64,000 bases of DNA from Mesorhizobium sp. M9A.F.Ca.ET.002.03.1.2 (GTDB taxonomy: Bacteria > Pseudomonadota > Alphaproteobacteria > Rhizobiales > Rhizobiaceae). Each line of letters begins with the position of its first letter. Positions within the stretch are counted from its first letter, which is position 1. Made by a program: the position numbers and the translations under genes. Shown here in pieces: positions 36,742 through 46,184 of this stretch. The notes beneath the pieces are model-generated. The model searched no databases. It was not told where the DNA came from and saw nothing but the letters and a program-made list of their open reading frames with translations. The stretch is taken from contig NZ_CP034443.1 in assembly GCF_003952365.1 (NCBI RefSeq), forward strand, positions 3,155,001 to 3,219,000, read 5' to 3'.

Positions 36742-37599
36742 ATGGAACACACCTCGCTTCTCGAACGCACCCTGCGCGGCGCTGCACTGACGCTGGTCGT
36801 GATCTTCTTCATGTTCCCGATCGTCTGGATCCTCATGATGTCGTTCCAGACCAACGAGACCATCCTGCGGATTCCGCCGCAGCTTGTCTTCAAGCCGACG
36901 CTGGCCAACTACACCGCGCTCATCACCGGAAAGCTGACCACGGCAGCCGGCACGCTCGACATCGCCTTCATGCGCAACCTGTGGAACTCGGTCTTTCTGT
37001 CCGTGACCTCGGTCGCCGTCGCGCTGCTGCTCGGCGTCCCGGCGGCTTACGCTTTTGCACGGCACAAGTTCCGCGGCTCGGAGGACATCGCCTTCACGCT
37101 CTTGTCGTTCAGGTTCGCGCCGGCGCTGCTGGTGCTCTTGCCGCTCACCCTCTATTTCCAGAAGCTTGGATTGGCCAACACCTATATCGGGCTGATCTGG
37201 GTCTATCAGCTTATCTGTCTGCCGCTGATCCTGTGGATCGTGCGCGGCTATTTCGAGGACATCCCGGCCGACATCGAATACGCCTATCGCATCGCCGGCC
37301 ATTCCTGGTTCGCCACCTTCCGCAAGATCGCGCTGCCGCTTGCCGGCCCGGGCATTGCGGCCGCCGGCCTGCTCGCCTTCATCTTCGCCTGGAACAATTT
37401 CGTCTTCGCCCTCGTGCTGGCCTCAGCCGACAAACAGCCGGTGACGGTCGGCGCGCTGGCCTTCATCACCTCCTCCGGCATCCAGTACGGCCAGATCTCG
37501 GCGGCGATCGTGCTCTCGATCACACCGACGCTGGCGCTCGCCCTCTATGCGCAGCGCTATCTCGTCGAAGGCCTGTCGCTCGGCGCGGTAAAGGGATAG
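36742..37599 (+). CDS. Polyol ABC transporter permease (MalG-like)
   Basis: 285 aa, six membrane segments, EAA-like loop IEYAYRIAGHSWFATFRKIA (the usual EAA is EYA here). An AGGAGG site precedes the ATG. It is separated by only nine bases from the first permease gene. Confidence 0.88.
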   Translation: MEHTSLLERTLRGAALTLVVIFFMFPIVWILMMSFQTNETILRIPPQLVFKPTLANYTALITGKLTTAAGTLDIAFMRNLWNSVFLSVTSVAVALLLGVPAAYAFARHKFRGSEDIAFTLLSFRFAPALLVLLPLTLYFQKLGLANTYIGLIWVYQLICLPLILWIVRGYFEDIPADIEYAYRIAGHSWFATFRKIALPLAGPGIAAAGLLAFIFAWNNFVFALVLASADKQPVTVGALAFITSSGIQYGQISAAIVLSITPTLALALYAQRYLVEGLSLGAVKG

Positions 37600-37604
37600 T
37601 TCTC

Positions 37605-38723
37605 ATGGCCAGCCTCGAACTCAAGAATGTCGTCAAGCGCTACAAGAGCCAGACTGTCCTCGACAATCTGTCGCTGACCGTCGCCGATGGCGAAACCCTG
37701 GTCCTGTTCGGACCGTCCGGCGCCGGCAAGACGGTGCTGCTGCGTCTCGTCGCCGGCGTCATCGACCCCGATGAGGGAAATATCCTCATCGGCGGCGAGG
37801 ACATGACCGACCTCGACGCCGAGTTCCGCGGCGTCGGCATGGCGTTCCAGAATTTCGCGCTGTTTCCGCATATGACCGCCTTCGACAACATTGCGACGCC
37901 GCTGGAAGCCAGCCGCTCGTCGCAAAGTGCGATCAAGACCGGCGTCGAGAGCGTCGCCAAGCTGCTCAAGATCGGCCATGTGCTCAGCCATAAGCCGCGG
38001 GCGCTGTCCAATGGCCAGAAACAGCGCACCGCGCTCGCCCGCGCGCTGGTCGGCTCGCCGCCGGTGCTGCTGCTCGACGATCCGCTGCGCAACGTCGATG
38101 CCAAACTGCGCTTCGAGATGCGGCTCGAATTGCCGAGGCTTCTGGCCGACCGCGGCGCGACCGTCGTCTACGTCACCCAGGACTACAAGGAGGCAATGGC
38201 GCTTGGCGATCGCATCGCGGTGATGTCGCAAGGCGTCATCAAGCAGCTCGGCACGCCCGAACAGATCTATCGTGAGCCGGCAAACATTGAGATCGCTCGC
38301 CTGTTCGGCGACCCGACAATCAACCTGCTCGACGTCAAGCCGTCGCGCGACGCCAAGGGCATCTATATCGGCCTGTCGAACGTCCAGGTCCATCTGGCGG
38401 GCAGCTACGAGACAGCGGTCGGCCGCGACTGCGTGATCGGTCTGCGGCCCGAAGCGCTGGCCTTCGTCGACGAAGGCACGCCGGCCGCCATTCCGGTGAC
38501 CGTCGAGGCCGAGACGCCGCTCAATGAAAAGATCGTCACGCTGGTGCGCACCGTGCGCGGCCGCGAAATCCTGGTCTCCCGGCCGGCCGGGACACCGGGT
38601 CAAACCGAGGGCAGGGCCTACATCGCCGTCGACGGCAAAAGCGCCCTTTTGTTCGATCATGCGAGCGGCGACCGAATAGGCGCCAGGAACGTCGTCAATT
38701 TGCGCAGTGGAGAAGCGGCATGA
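37605..38723 (+). CDS. Polyol ABC transporter ATPase 1, degenerate catalytic residues
   Basis: 372 aa MalK-like ATPase with TOBE domain. Walker A is normal (GPSGAGKT, 36-43) and the Q-loop is FQNFALFP (Q82), but the signature is LSNGQ (134-138), Walker B ends in D158-D159 instead of Asp-Glu, and the switch position is Q192 (YVTQDYKEA) instead of His. Loss of both the catalytic Glu and the switch His predicts poor or no hydrolysis at its own site. It overlaps the start of a second, different ATPase gene, as in the GlpS/GlpT-type glycerol transporter. Confidence 0.87.
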   Translation: MASLELKNVVKRYKSQTVLDNLSLTVADGETLVLFGPSGAGKTVLLRLVAGVIDPDEGNILIGGEDMTDLDAEFRGVGMAFQNFALFPHMTAFDNIATPLEASRSSQSAIKTGVESVAKLLKIGHVLSHKPRALSNGQKQRTALARALVGSPPVLLLDDPLRNVDAKLRFEMRLELPRLLADRGATVVYVTQDYKEAMALGDRIAVMSQGVIKQLGTPEQIYREPANIEIARLFGDPTINLLDVKPSRDAKGIYIGLSNVQVHLAGSYETAVGRDCVIGLRPEALAFVDEGTPAAIPVTVEAETPLNEKIVTLVRTVRGREILVSRPAGTPGQTEGRAYIAVDGKSALLFDHASGDRIGARNVVNLRSGEAA

Positions 38724-39844
38724 GCCCGAGCGCACTCACCATTTCCGGCGTCGACAAGTTCTACGGCCCGATCGACCGGGGCGTGCACGCTGTCCAGAAT
38801 CTGACGATTGAAATCGGCAAGGGTGAGATCGTCGCCCTTCTTGGGTCTTCCGGCTGCGGCAAGACCTCGACATTGCGCATGATCGCCGGCTTCGAAGAGG
38901 TCTCGCGCGGCACCATCTCGGTTGCCGGCCGCAAGGTGCACACGCTGCCGCCGGTCAAGCGCAATGTGGCGATGGCGTTCGAGGGCTATTCGCTCTATCC
39001 GCCGCTGACCGTGCGCGAGAACATGGCGTTCGCCCTCAAGGCGGCCAGGCTCCCGAGGAGCGAGGTCGACGCGAAGGTGGCCAGCATCGCCAAGCTGCTC
39101 GAGATCGAGGACATACTGGAGCGCTATCCGAGCTCTATCTCCGGTGGCCAGCAGCAGCGCGCCAGCCTCGGCCGTGCGCTGATCCGCAAAGCCGATCTGC
39201 ATCTGCTGGACGAACCGATGGGCCAGCTCGAACCGCAGCTTCGCGCGGTGCTGCGCGGCCGCATCAAGCACTTCATAAAGGAGCAAGGCCTGACCGCGAT
39301 CCTCGTCACCCACGACCAGACCGAGGCCAACGCGCTCGCCGACCGGATCGCGGTCATGGAAGGCGGCGTGCTGCAGCAGTTCGATACATCAGACATGATC
39401 AAGCAGCGGCCGGCCAACTTGTTCACCGGCACCTTCGTCGGCGAGCCGCCGATGAATGTTTTCGAGGCCTATGTCGGCACGGCTGCCGACAAAGTCAATC
39501 TGCGACTGCCCGACGGGCTTTCGCTCGACTACGACAAGGATGCGTTCAGCGGCCCGGTTCGCGACGAATTGCTCAACCGGGAGCGGGTCGTCATCGGCAT
39601 CAGGCCCTATGCGGTTCGCCGCTCGAAGGATGGCGTGCCGGCCACGGTTTCGGCCAACCAGTGGCTCGGCGACCAGACGCATATCGCCGCGGATTTCGCC
39701 GGCGGCTCGCTGGTCCTGGTCGAACATGACCGGACCCGCCTGGAACTTGGCGCGCCGATCAATATCAGCATTGATCCCCGGAACCTGCACGTCTTCGACC
39801 AGGCGAGCGGCATGGCCATTTCTCACGGCATGGAGCTTGCCTGA
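38720..39844 (+). CDS. Polyol ABC transporter ATPase 2
   Basis: 374 aa MalK-like ATPase. Walker A GSSGCGKTS (42-50), signature ISGGQ (140-144), Walker B LLDEP (D164-E165) and switch VTHDQ are canonical, but the Q-loop residue is E88 (FEGYSLYP). It has a C-terminal TOBE-type domain. With ATPase 1 it should form a heterodimer with one active and one impaired ATP site. The ATG overlaps the stop of ATPase 1 and its own stop overlaps the eryA start. Confidence 0.88.
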   Translation: MSPSALTISGVDKFYGPIDRGVHAVQNLTIEIGKGEIVALLGSSGCGKTSTLRMIAGFEEVSRGTISVAGRKVHTLPPVKRNVAMAFEGYSLYPPLTVRENMAFALKAARLPRSEVDAKVASIAKLLEIEDILERYPSSISGGQQQRASLGRALIRKADLHLLDEPMGQLEPQLRAVLRGRIKHFIKEQGLTAILVTHDQTEANALADRIAVMEGGVLQQFDTSDMIKQRPANLFTGTFVGEPPMNVFEAYVGTAADKVNLRLPDGLSLDYDKDAFSGPVRDELLNRERVVIGIRPYAVRRSKDGVPATVSANQWLGDQTHIAADFAGGSLVLVEHDRTRLELGAPINISIDPRNLHVFDQASGMAISHGMELA

Positions 39845-41397
39845 TGCGAGATGTGCTGATCGGCATCGACGCCGGCACGTCTGTCATCAAGTCCGTCGCC
39901 TTCGACACGGCGGGCCGGCAGATCGCGGCCACGGCGTTGCCGAACCAGTATGAGACCTTGCCGGTCGGCGGCGCCGAGCAGGATCTGGCGCGCACCTGGG
40001 CCGATACCGCGACCACCCTGCGCCAACTTGCCGACAAGGTGCCGGACCTCGCCAGCCGGACCATTGCGATCGCCGTGACCGGGCAGGGGGACGGGACCTG
40101 GCTGATCGACAAGGAGGGCGAGCCGGTCGCCAAAGGCTGGCTGTGGCTCGACGCGCGCGCTGCCGCGATCGTCGAAGAGATCCGCGCGCGGCCCGATGAC
40201 CGGCTCCGCTTCGAAAAGACCGGCAGTGGGTTGGCCGCCTGCCAGCAGGGCTCGCAGCTTGCCTTCATGAAACGCTACGCGCCTGACATGCTTGCCGGCG
40301 CCGCGACAGCATTCCACTGCAAGGACTGGCTCTACTTCAGGCTGACCGGCGAACGCGCCACCGACCCGTCCGAGGGCACCTTCACCTTCGGCGATTTCCG
40401 CACGCGTGGCTATTGCGACGATGTGCTTGAGGTGCTCGGCGTTGCCGATCTCAGGCATCTGCTGCCGCCGATCGTCGACGGTACCAGGCATAGCGTCGGC
40501 CTGTCGTCAGCGGCTGCCGAAGCGACTGGGCTGCTTTCCGGCACGCCGGTGGTGCTGGCCTATGTCGACGTGGCCTGCACCGCGCTCGGCGCCGGCCTGC
40601 TCGATCGCGAGCGCAAGTCCGGCTGCTCCATCATCGGGTCCACCGGCATGCATATGCGGCTCGCGCAGACGCCGGACGAGGTGCTGCTCAATGACGCCGC
40701 GACCGGCTACACGATGACGATGCCGGCGCCCGGTGTCTTTGCTCAGATGCAGTCGAACATGGCGGCGACGCTCAACATCGACTGGGTCCTTAGCCTGGCT
40801 TCCGGCATTCTCGCCTCGCAAGGCATTACGCGGACCAATGGCGAGATGATCGCGCTGGTCGATCAGTGGATATCATCATCCAAGCCGGCCTCGCTGCTCT
40901 ATCAGCCCTATGTATCGGAGGCCGGCGAGCGGGGCCCATTCGTCGATGCCAATGCCAGGGCAGGTTTCGTTGGCATTTCGTCGCGGCACGGCTATGCCGA
41001 TATGGTCCGCGCCGTTTTCGAGGGGCTGGCCTTCGCCGCGCGTGACTGTTACGCGGCGATGGGTCCGCTGCCCCGGGAAATCCGCCTGACCGGCGGTGCG
41101 GCCAGAAGCCCGGCTCTGCGCAAGATCCTGGGTGCTGTCGTTGGTGCAGACATTCGCACCAGCGAACGCGAGGAGGCTGGTGCTGCGGGTGCCGCCATGA
41201 TCGCTGCGGTCTGCGTCGGCCAATACAAGTCGATGGACGAGTGCGTCGGCGAATGGGTCACGCCGCTGCTTGGCGCGGCGGAGCCGAGCGACCGAAAACT
41301 TGCCGCGATCTATGAGCGGATGGTTCCGTCATACACATTGGCGCATGAGGCGCTACGGCCCGTCTGGCGTTCGATGGCCGCATCCAAGGCAAACTGA
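39844..41397 (+). CDS. eryA: Erythritol kinase (FGGY family)
   Basis: 517 aa FGGY carbohydrate kinase, close to the length of Brucella EryA. It opens with the phosphate-1 loop VLIGIDAGTSVIKSVAFD, contains VTGQGDGTWLID, TDPSEGTFTFGDFRTR, YVDVACTALGAG and SEAGERGPF, and ends with the adenosine motif LTGGAARSPALRKI. EryA phosphorylates erythritol to L-erythritol 4-phosphate, the first step of the pathway. The following eryB and eryC genes support this over xylulokinase or glycerol kinase. Confidence 0.86.
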   Translation: MRDVLIGIDAGTSVIKSVAFDTAGRQIAATALPNQYETLPVGGAEQDLARTWADTATTLRQLADKVPDLASRTIAIAVTGQGDGTWLIDKEGEPVAKGWLWLDARAAAIVEEIRARPDDRLRFEKTGSGLAACQQGSQLAFMKRYAPDMLAGAATAFHCKDWLYFRLTGERATDPSEGTFTFGDFRTRGYCDDVLEVLGVADLRHLLPPIVDGTRHSVGLSSAAAEATGLLSGTPVVLAYVDVACTALGAGLLDRERKSGCSIIGSTGMHMRLAQTPDEVLLNDAATGYTMTMPAPGVFAQMQSNMAATLNIDWVLSLASGILASQGITRTNGEMIALVDQWISSSKPASLLYQPYVSEAGERGPFVDANARAGFVGISSRHGYADMVRAVFEGLAFAARDCYAAMGPLPREIRLTGGAARSPALRKILGAVVGADIRTSEREEAGAAGAAMIAAVCVGQYKSMDECVGEWVTPLLGAAEPSDRKLAAIYERMVPSYTLAHEALRPVWRSMAASKAN

Positions 41398-41407
41398 GAA
41401 GTCGAGC

Positions 41408-42448
41408 ATGCGTAAGAAGATTGCAATCATTGGCGACCGCTTCATGCTTCCCGAGGTGTTTCGCGAGAAAATCGAGATGGCCTGCGGCGACGATCTCGAC
41501 ATCCGCACACTTGAGACCTCATGGCCCGATGAGCCGATGGAATTCGGCAATGCGGCGCTTGGCCTCGACAAGGTCAAGGAGTATTTTGGCGATCCGGAGG
41601 AGGTCGTCGATTTCATCGGCGACGCCGAGATCTTCGTCACCCAGCTTGCGCCGCTCTCAAAGACCATGATGCAGCGCCTGCCAGCGCTCAAGCTGGTTGC
41701 GGTGTCGCGCGGCGGCCCGATCAACATCGACATGGCCGCCGCCAGAACCCAAGGCATCACTGTGGTCAACGTGCCTGGCCGCAATGCGAGCGCCGTGGCC
41801 GAGTTCGCCATCGGCGCCATCCTTGCCGAGACGCGGCTGATCCGGGTCGGGCACGAAGCCCTGCGCAAGGGGGAATGGCGCGGCGATCTCTACCGGGCCG
41901 ACCGCACCGGCCGCGAGCTCAATGAAATGACCGTAGGCGTCATCGGCTATGGCAACATCGGCACCAAGGTTGTCCGCCTGTTGCGCGCCTTCGGGTGCCG
42001 CATCCTGGTCACCGATCCCTACGTGCAACTGAGCGCCGACGATCGCAATGGCGGCGTCGAACTGGTCGCGCTGGACGAGCTTCTGTCCCGCTCCGACGTG
42101 ATCACGCTGCATCCCCGGGTGACCGAGGAAACCCGGGGCATGATCGGCAAGGACACCATCGCGCGGATGAAGCCGGGAGTGACCCTCGTCAACACCGCGC
42201 GCGGGCCGCTGGTCGACTACGACGCGCTTTACGATGCGCTCGTCTCTGGCCATATCGGCAGCGCGATGCTGGAGACGTTCGCGGTCGAGCCGGTGCCTGC
42301 CGATTGGCCGCTGCTGCAGCTTCCGAATGTCACGCTGACGCCCCATATCGCCGGCGCGTCGGTGCGCACGGTGACCTATGCGGCCGAGCAGGCGGCCGAT
42401 GAGGTGCGCCGCTTCATAGCCGGGCTCCCGCCGGTCAACCCATGCTGA
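41408..42448 (+). CDS. D-isomer-specific 2-hydroxyacid dehydrogenase family protein
   Basis: 346 aa NAD-dependent dehydrogenase of the SerA-like family. The ATG at 41408 follows eryA by ten bases. The Rossmann motif is VGVIGYGNIGTKV; the catalytic Arg lies in NTARGPLVD, the Glu position in LETFAVEP and the His in TPHIAGAS. It is about 190 residues shorter than full SerA and lacks an ACT domain. It sits between eryA and eryB, but the classical erythritol pathway has no step for it. It may act on a related aldonic acid or another polyol derivative carried by the same transporter. Confidence 0.82.
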   Translation: MRKKIAIIGDRFMLPEVFREKIEMACGDDLDIRTLETSWPDEPMEFGNAALGLDKVKEYFGDPEEVVDFIGDAEIFVTQLAPLSKTMMQRLPALKLVAVSRGGPINIDMAAARTQGITVVNVPGRNASAVAEFAIGAILAETRLIRVGHEALRKGEWRGDLYRADRTGRELNEMTVGVIGYGNIGTKVVRLLRAFGCRILVTDPYVQLSADDRNGGVELVALDELLSRSDVITLHPRVTEETRGMIGKDTIARMKPGVTLVNTARGPLVDYDALYDALVSGHIGSAMLETFAVEPVPADWPLLQLPNVTLTPHIAGASVRTVTYAAEQAADEVRRFIAGLPPVNPC

Positions 42449-42497
42449 AGGTCGCGGCAGCCATGAAATACAATCCAGGCGCTGAGGACCCGGCGAG

Positions 42498-44015
42498 ATG
42501 AGTGGCGCCACCGAAATCGTCGATCTCTTCGTCATCGGCGGTGGCGTCAACGGCGCCGGCATCGCGCGCGACGCAGCCGGCCGCGGCCTTTCCGTCATTC
42601 TGTGCGAAAAAGACGATCTGGCCGAAGGCACCAGCTCGCGATCGGGAAAGCTCGTCCATGGCGGCCTGCGCTATCTCGAATATTACGAGTTCCGGCTGGT
42701 GCGCGAGGCGCTGATCGAGCGCGAAGTGCTGCTCGAATCGGCGCCGCACATCATCTGGCCGATGCGCTTCGTGCTGCCGCATAGCCCGGAAGACCGGCCG
42801 GCCTGGCTGGTCCGGCTCGGCCTGTTCCTCTACGATCATCTCGGCGGCCGCAAGCGGCTGCCGGCCACCCGCACGCTCAACCTGAGCACCGCGCCCGAAG
42901 GCGCGCCGATCAAGGACACCTTCAAGCGCGGTTTCGAATATTCCGACTGCTGGGTCGACGACGCCCGTCTCGTCATCCTCAATGCGCTCGATGCCGTGGA
43001 ACGGGGAGCCGTGGTCTTCACCCGGACCGCCTGCGCTGCCGCCCGCCGCGAAGGCGACCTGTGGTCGGTCGAGATGCGCGACGGCCGAACCGGCATTAGA
43101 ACCACGGTTCGGGCTCGCGCCCTGATCAACGCCGGCGGTCCCTGGGTCAACGACATCATCAACCGCGTGGCGGGCCAGAATTCCAAGCGGAACGTCCGCC
43201 TGGTCAAGGGCAGCCACATCGTCGTGCCGAAATTCTGGGAAGGGCGGCAGGCCTATCTCATCCAGAACAGCGACAAGCGCGTGATCTTCATCAACCCTTA
43301 CCAGAACGATCTGGCCCTGATCGGCACCACCGACATTCCCTATGACGGGCGGCCCGAAGACGTGACGGCCGATATCAGCGAGATCGACTATTTGATCAAG
43401 GTGGTCAACCGCTACTTCAAGCGCGAACTGGCCCGCAGCGATGTCGTCTACTCGTTTTCCGGCGTCAGGCCGCTCTATGACGACAACGCCGACAATCCGA
43501 GCGCGGTGACCCGCGACTACATTTTCGAACTCGACGCATCGGCCGGGCAGGCGCCGCTGCTCTCCGTCTTCGGCGGCAAGATCACCACCTTTCGTAAGCT
43601 CGCCGAGCACGCGCTCGACCAGATCGCCCCTTTCTTTCCGAAAATGGGCAAGCCATGGACATCGAAAGGGCATCTGCCGGGTGGCGATATCGCCAACGCC
43701 GACTTCGAACAGTTTCTTGGCGACCTCGGCCACGAATATCCCTGGATGCCGGCGCCTCTGCTCAAGCACTATGGGCGTCTCTACGGCACAAGGACGCGCG
43801 TTCTGGTCGGTGCGGCCAGGTCGCTCGCCGATCTGGGGCGATGCTTCGGCAAGGATTTTTTTGAACGCGAGGCCAATTACCTGTTCGAGCACGAATGGGC
43901 GCTGACATCAGCCGATATCCTCGAACGGCGCACCAAGCATGGTTTGCATCTGTCCGCCGCGGAAAGAGCCACTTTCGAGGACTGGTGCTCGGGCCGACTG
44001 GCAAAGGCAGGTTGA
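42498..44015 (+). CDS. eryB: Erythritol-4-phosphate dehydrogenase (GlpD family)
   Basis: 505 aa FAD-dependent GlpD-type dehydrogenase. The FAD motif is DLFVIGGGVNGAGIARDAAG; SSRSGKLVHGGLRYLEYYE, INAGGPWVND, GTTDIPYDG and FSGVRPLYDD are typical of GlpD, and a C-terminal helical domain (DAO_C) is present. In Brucella, EryB oxidises L-erythritol 4-phosphate to L-3-tetrulose 4-phosphate. Position between eryA and eryC separates it from a true glycerol-3-phosphate dehydrogenase. The stop overlaps the eryC start (TGATG). Confidence 0.85.
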   Translation: MSGATEIVDLFVIGGGVNGAGIARDAAGRGLSVILCEKDDLAEGTSSRSGKLVHGGLRYLEYYEFRLVREALIEREVLLESAPHIIWPMRFVLPHSPEDRPAWLVRLGLFLYDHLGGRKRLPATRTLNLSTAPEGAPIKDTFKRGFEYSDCWVDDARLVILNALDAVERGAVVFTRTACAAARREGDLWSVEMRDGRTGIRTTVRARALINAGGPWVNDIINRVAGQNSKRNVRLVKGSHIVVPKFWEGRQAYLIQNSDKRVIFINPYQNDLALIGTTDIPYDGRPEDVTADISEIDYLIKVVNRYFKRELARSDVVYSFSGVRPLYDDNADNPSAVTRDYIFELDASAGQAPLLSVFGGKITTFRKLAEHALDQIAPFFPKMGKPWTSKGHLPGGDIANADFEQFLGDLGHEYPWMPAPLLKHYGRLYGTRTRVLVGAARSLADLGRCFGKDFFEREANYLFEHEWALTSADILERRTKHGLHLSAAERATFEDWCSGRLAKAG

Positions 44016-44956
44016 TGACTTTTACGCTTTCCCTCAACACCAATCCGCTGGTCAACCGTTTCGCCGAACCGGACGATCTGATCGACGCGATCGCCTACGA
44101 CATCGGCATCAGGGACGTGCAGCTCACGCATGAATTCGTCAATCCCGGCTGGCCGGCGGCGACGATCTCGAAATTCATTCGACTGTTCCGCACCGCGCTC
44201 GACCGCACCGGCGTGCGCGTGACATCCGGGATGACCGGCCCCTACGGCCGGCTCAACCATTTTGGCCATCCGGACGCCGACGTGCGTCGCTACTATGTCG
44301 ACTGGTTCAAAACTTTTGCCGACATTTCGGCCGAACTCGGCGCCAGCGGCATGGGCACCCAGTTCGCGATCTTCACCCACAGGGATTTTGACGATCCGGA
44401 ACGTCGCGCGCGGCTTTTCGACATCGCGCTGGAATGCTGGCGCGACGTCGCCGAGCACGCCAAAGCCGCCGGTTTGACCTACCTGTTCTGGGAGCCGATG
44501 TCGGTCGGACGCGAATTCGGCCACACGATCGAGAGTTGCCAGGCCCTGCAGAACGGGATCGACGCGGCCGGCATGGCCATCCCGATGAAGATGATGGTCG
44601 ACATCGATCATGGCGACGTGACCTCGAGCAATCCGGCCGATATCGATCCCTATGCCTGGGCCGAAACCTTTCCCAAGCTGTCGCCGATCATCCACATCAA
44701 GCAATCGTCGATGAACAAGGGCGGCCATTGGCCATTCATTGCCGTCTACAACAAGGACGGCCGCATCACGCCGGAGAAATTCCTGGAGACGGTTCGCCGC
44801 GGCGGCGGCGTCGACAACGAGATCTGCCTCGAACTGTCGTTTCGCGAACGCGAGCCGGTCGATCATCAGGTCGTCGCCATGATCCGCGAGTCGGTCGACT
44901 ACTGGGCGCCGTTCATCGAGACCGGCAGAGCCGCTCTCCTGCCGAAAGCGGGATAG
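44015..44956 (+). CDS. eryC: Tetrulose-phosphate epimerase, TIM barrel (EryC)
   Basis: 313 aa xylose-isomerase-like TIM barrel, matching the length of Brucella EryC. Probable metal ligands lie at the strand ends: Glu in YLFWEPMSVGRE, Asp in MMVDIDHGDV, His in PIIHIKQSS and Glu in ICLELSFRE. In the revised Brucella pathway EryC epimerises L-erythrulose 4-phosphate to D-erythrulose 4-phosphate. The ATG is coupled to the eryB stop. The longer frame upstream lies inside eryB and is rejected. Confidence 0.84.
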   Translation: MTFTLSLNTNPLVNRFAEPDDLIDAIAYDIGIRDVQLTHEFVNPGWPAATISKFIRLFRTALDRTGVRVTSGMTGPYGRLNHFGHPDADVRRYYVDWFKTFADISAELGASGMGTQFAIFTHRDFDDPERRARLFDIALECWRDVAEHAKAAGLTYLFWEPMSVGREFGHTIESCQALQNGIDAAGMAIPMKMMVDIDHGDVTSSNPADIDPYAWAETFPKLSPIIHIKQSSMNKGGHWPFIAVYNKDGRITPEKFLETVRRGGGVDNEICLELSFREREPVDHQVVAMIRESVDYWAPFIETGRAALLPKAG

Positions 44957-44992
44957 AGATCGGGCAGAGCTGAAGGCACTCCTGCCCGATCT
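44957..44992 (+). terminator. Hairpin after eryC
   Basis: AGATCGGGCAG (44957-44967) pairs perfectly with CTGCCCGATCT (44982-44992) around a 14-nt loop, directly after the eryC stop. There is no T-run. The right arm is also part of the aldolase remnant described next. Confidence 0.5.
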
Positions 44993-45057
44993 ATAGCGCT
45001 TGGATATCTCCGAGACGGACAGCGGCTTTGATCTTCCGCTCGAAGCGCTGCTTGCGC
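44982..45057 (-). pseudogene. Decayed 3' fragment of a class II fructose-bisphosphate aldolase gene
   Basis: On the minus strand this stretch reads KPLSVSEISKRYRSG, closely matching [15 protein letters not shown] at the end of the intact aldolase gene at 48630. By eye, 44 of 53 aligned bases match from 44982 to 45034, with a one-base insertion; beyond it about 24 bases are deleted and a further match (CTCGAAGCGCT) continues to about 45057. The fragment has no start and no complete domain. The rest of 45058-45348 shows no gene and holds the presumed promoter of the binding-protein gene at 45349. Confidence 0.75.
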
Positions 45058-45348
45058 TGGCAGCCGTCTTCGGCTCGAACTCGCTGGGCCAGCACCGCAG
45101 CGACTGGAGTTGCGAAGTCGAACCCAGGCTATGGCTCGAAACGCTCTGACGATCCAACTGACTGGCCCGCCAGCGGGAAGTAACTCGTCCTTCCTCAAAT
45201 ATGTATTAGAGGATGCGAATATCTCTACCTGCACTCGTTATCCGTTACCAAAGCACAAGTAAAAGACACTTTTGTTTAACTTCGCCGTGCATACTGCGAA
45301 TTGGTCCGATTTGTCTGTCCGGCTTTCCCTCACGAATTGAGAATTCGC

Positions 45349-46182
45349 ATGTCGGTTACACGTCGCACGCTGCTCACGGCCGGAAGCGTCGGATTGCTGA
45401 TGGCGCAAGCTCGGGCGGCCAACAATCCAGAACAGCAGGTGGAGAGCGCTTCCGTTGTCAGCGACAATACGCTGCGCATTGCAATGCCGGCCTTTGCTTC
45501 CAATCCGTTCTTCCCGGCCGATGGATCGGGGGACAGCGGTATAGACATGGAACTGGCCCGCGGCATAGCAGCGGAACTTGGCGTTGAGCCGGTGTTCGAC
45601 CGATCCGCCGTAACATTCGACGACATGGTGAAACAGCTGACTTCCGGTCAGGCGGACATAGCCATCGGCAAGCTCAGCCGCACTCTTCACCGTGGTCGGT
45701 CAATCCTCTATTCCCGGCCCTACGCCATGCTGCACCAAGGGCTCATAGCCAACCGCCTCAACCTAGCGCGCATCGCGCAAGGCAAGCCACCCGAGCAGAT
45801 CATCCGCGATTTCTCGGGCGATCTCGGCGTGATCGAGGGCTCTTCATTCGCTACCTATGCGGCCAAAACCTTCCCACATGCACAAGTCCATCGTTTTGCA
45901 GGCTGGAACATGGTTGTCGATGCGATCCGAAATGGGACGATCGACATGGCCTATCGCGACGATTTCGAGATCAAGAAGCTGATGGTCGACGATCCGTCGA
46001 TGACTGTCGCCGCACGCTCGATCACGCTGACGGACAAGGTAGACACGATCGCAGTTGGTGTGCGACCGGACAATCCGCATCTCGCGGCTTTTGTCGACCT
46101 CTATCTCGATCTCGCGCGCGGTCAGCAGGTTCTCAACACTGACGAGATCATCGCGCGCTACAGGTTGGGGAGCAAAGCCTGA
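45349..46182 (+). CDS. Periplasmic amino acid-type substrate-binding protein (SBP family 3)
   Basis: 277 aa, from the ATG at 45349, which starts a twin-arginine-like signal (MSVTRRTLLTAGSVG, cleavage near ARA at about 23). The mature part has family 3 features (LRIAMPAF, GIDMELARGIAAELG, TSGQADIAIGKLSRT, GVIEGSSFATYA). No ABC permease or ATPase follows; instead the next gene, three bases away, is a secondary symporter. It may deliver amino or dicarboxylic acids to it, or act as a sensor. Confidence 0.82.
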   Translation: MSVTRRTLLTAGSVGLLMAQARAANNPEQQVESASVVSDNTLRIAMPAFASNPFFPADGSGDSGIDMELARGIAAELGVEPVFDRSAVTFDDMVKQLTSGQADIAIGKLSRTLHRGRSILYSRPYAMLHQGLIANRLNLARIAQGKPPEQIIRDFSGDLGVIEGSSFATYAAKTFPHAQVHRFAGWNMVVDAIRNGTIDMAYRDDFEIKKLMVDDPSMTVAARSITLTDKVDTIAVGVRPDNPHLAAFVDLYLDLARGQQVLNTDEIIARYRLGSKA

Positions 46183-46184
46183 CA

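Noticed and set aside
42498..44015. Reading this gene as glycerol-3-phosphate dehydrogenase glpD
   Set aside because: The fold is GlpD-like, but its place between eryA and eryC and coupling to eryC make erythritol-4-phosphate dehydrogenase the better call.
45213..45587. Small plus-strand ORF upstream of and overlapping the binding-protein gene
   Set aside because: It is in another frame than the binding protein, lacks a ribosome-binding site and has no domain.
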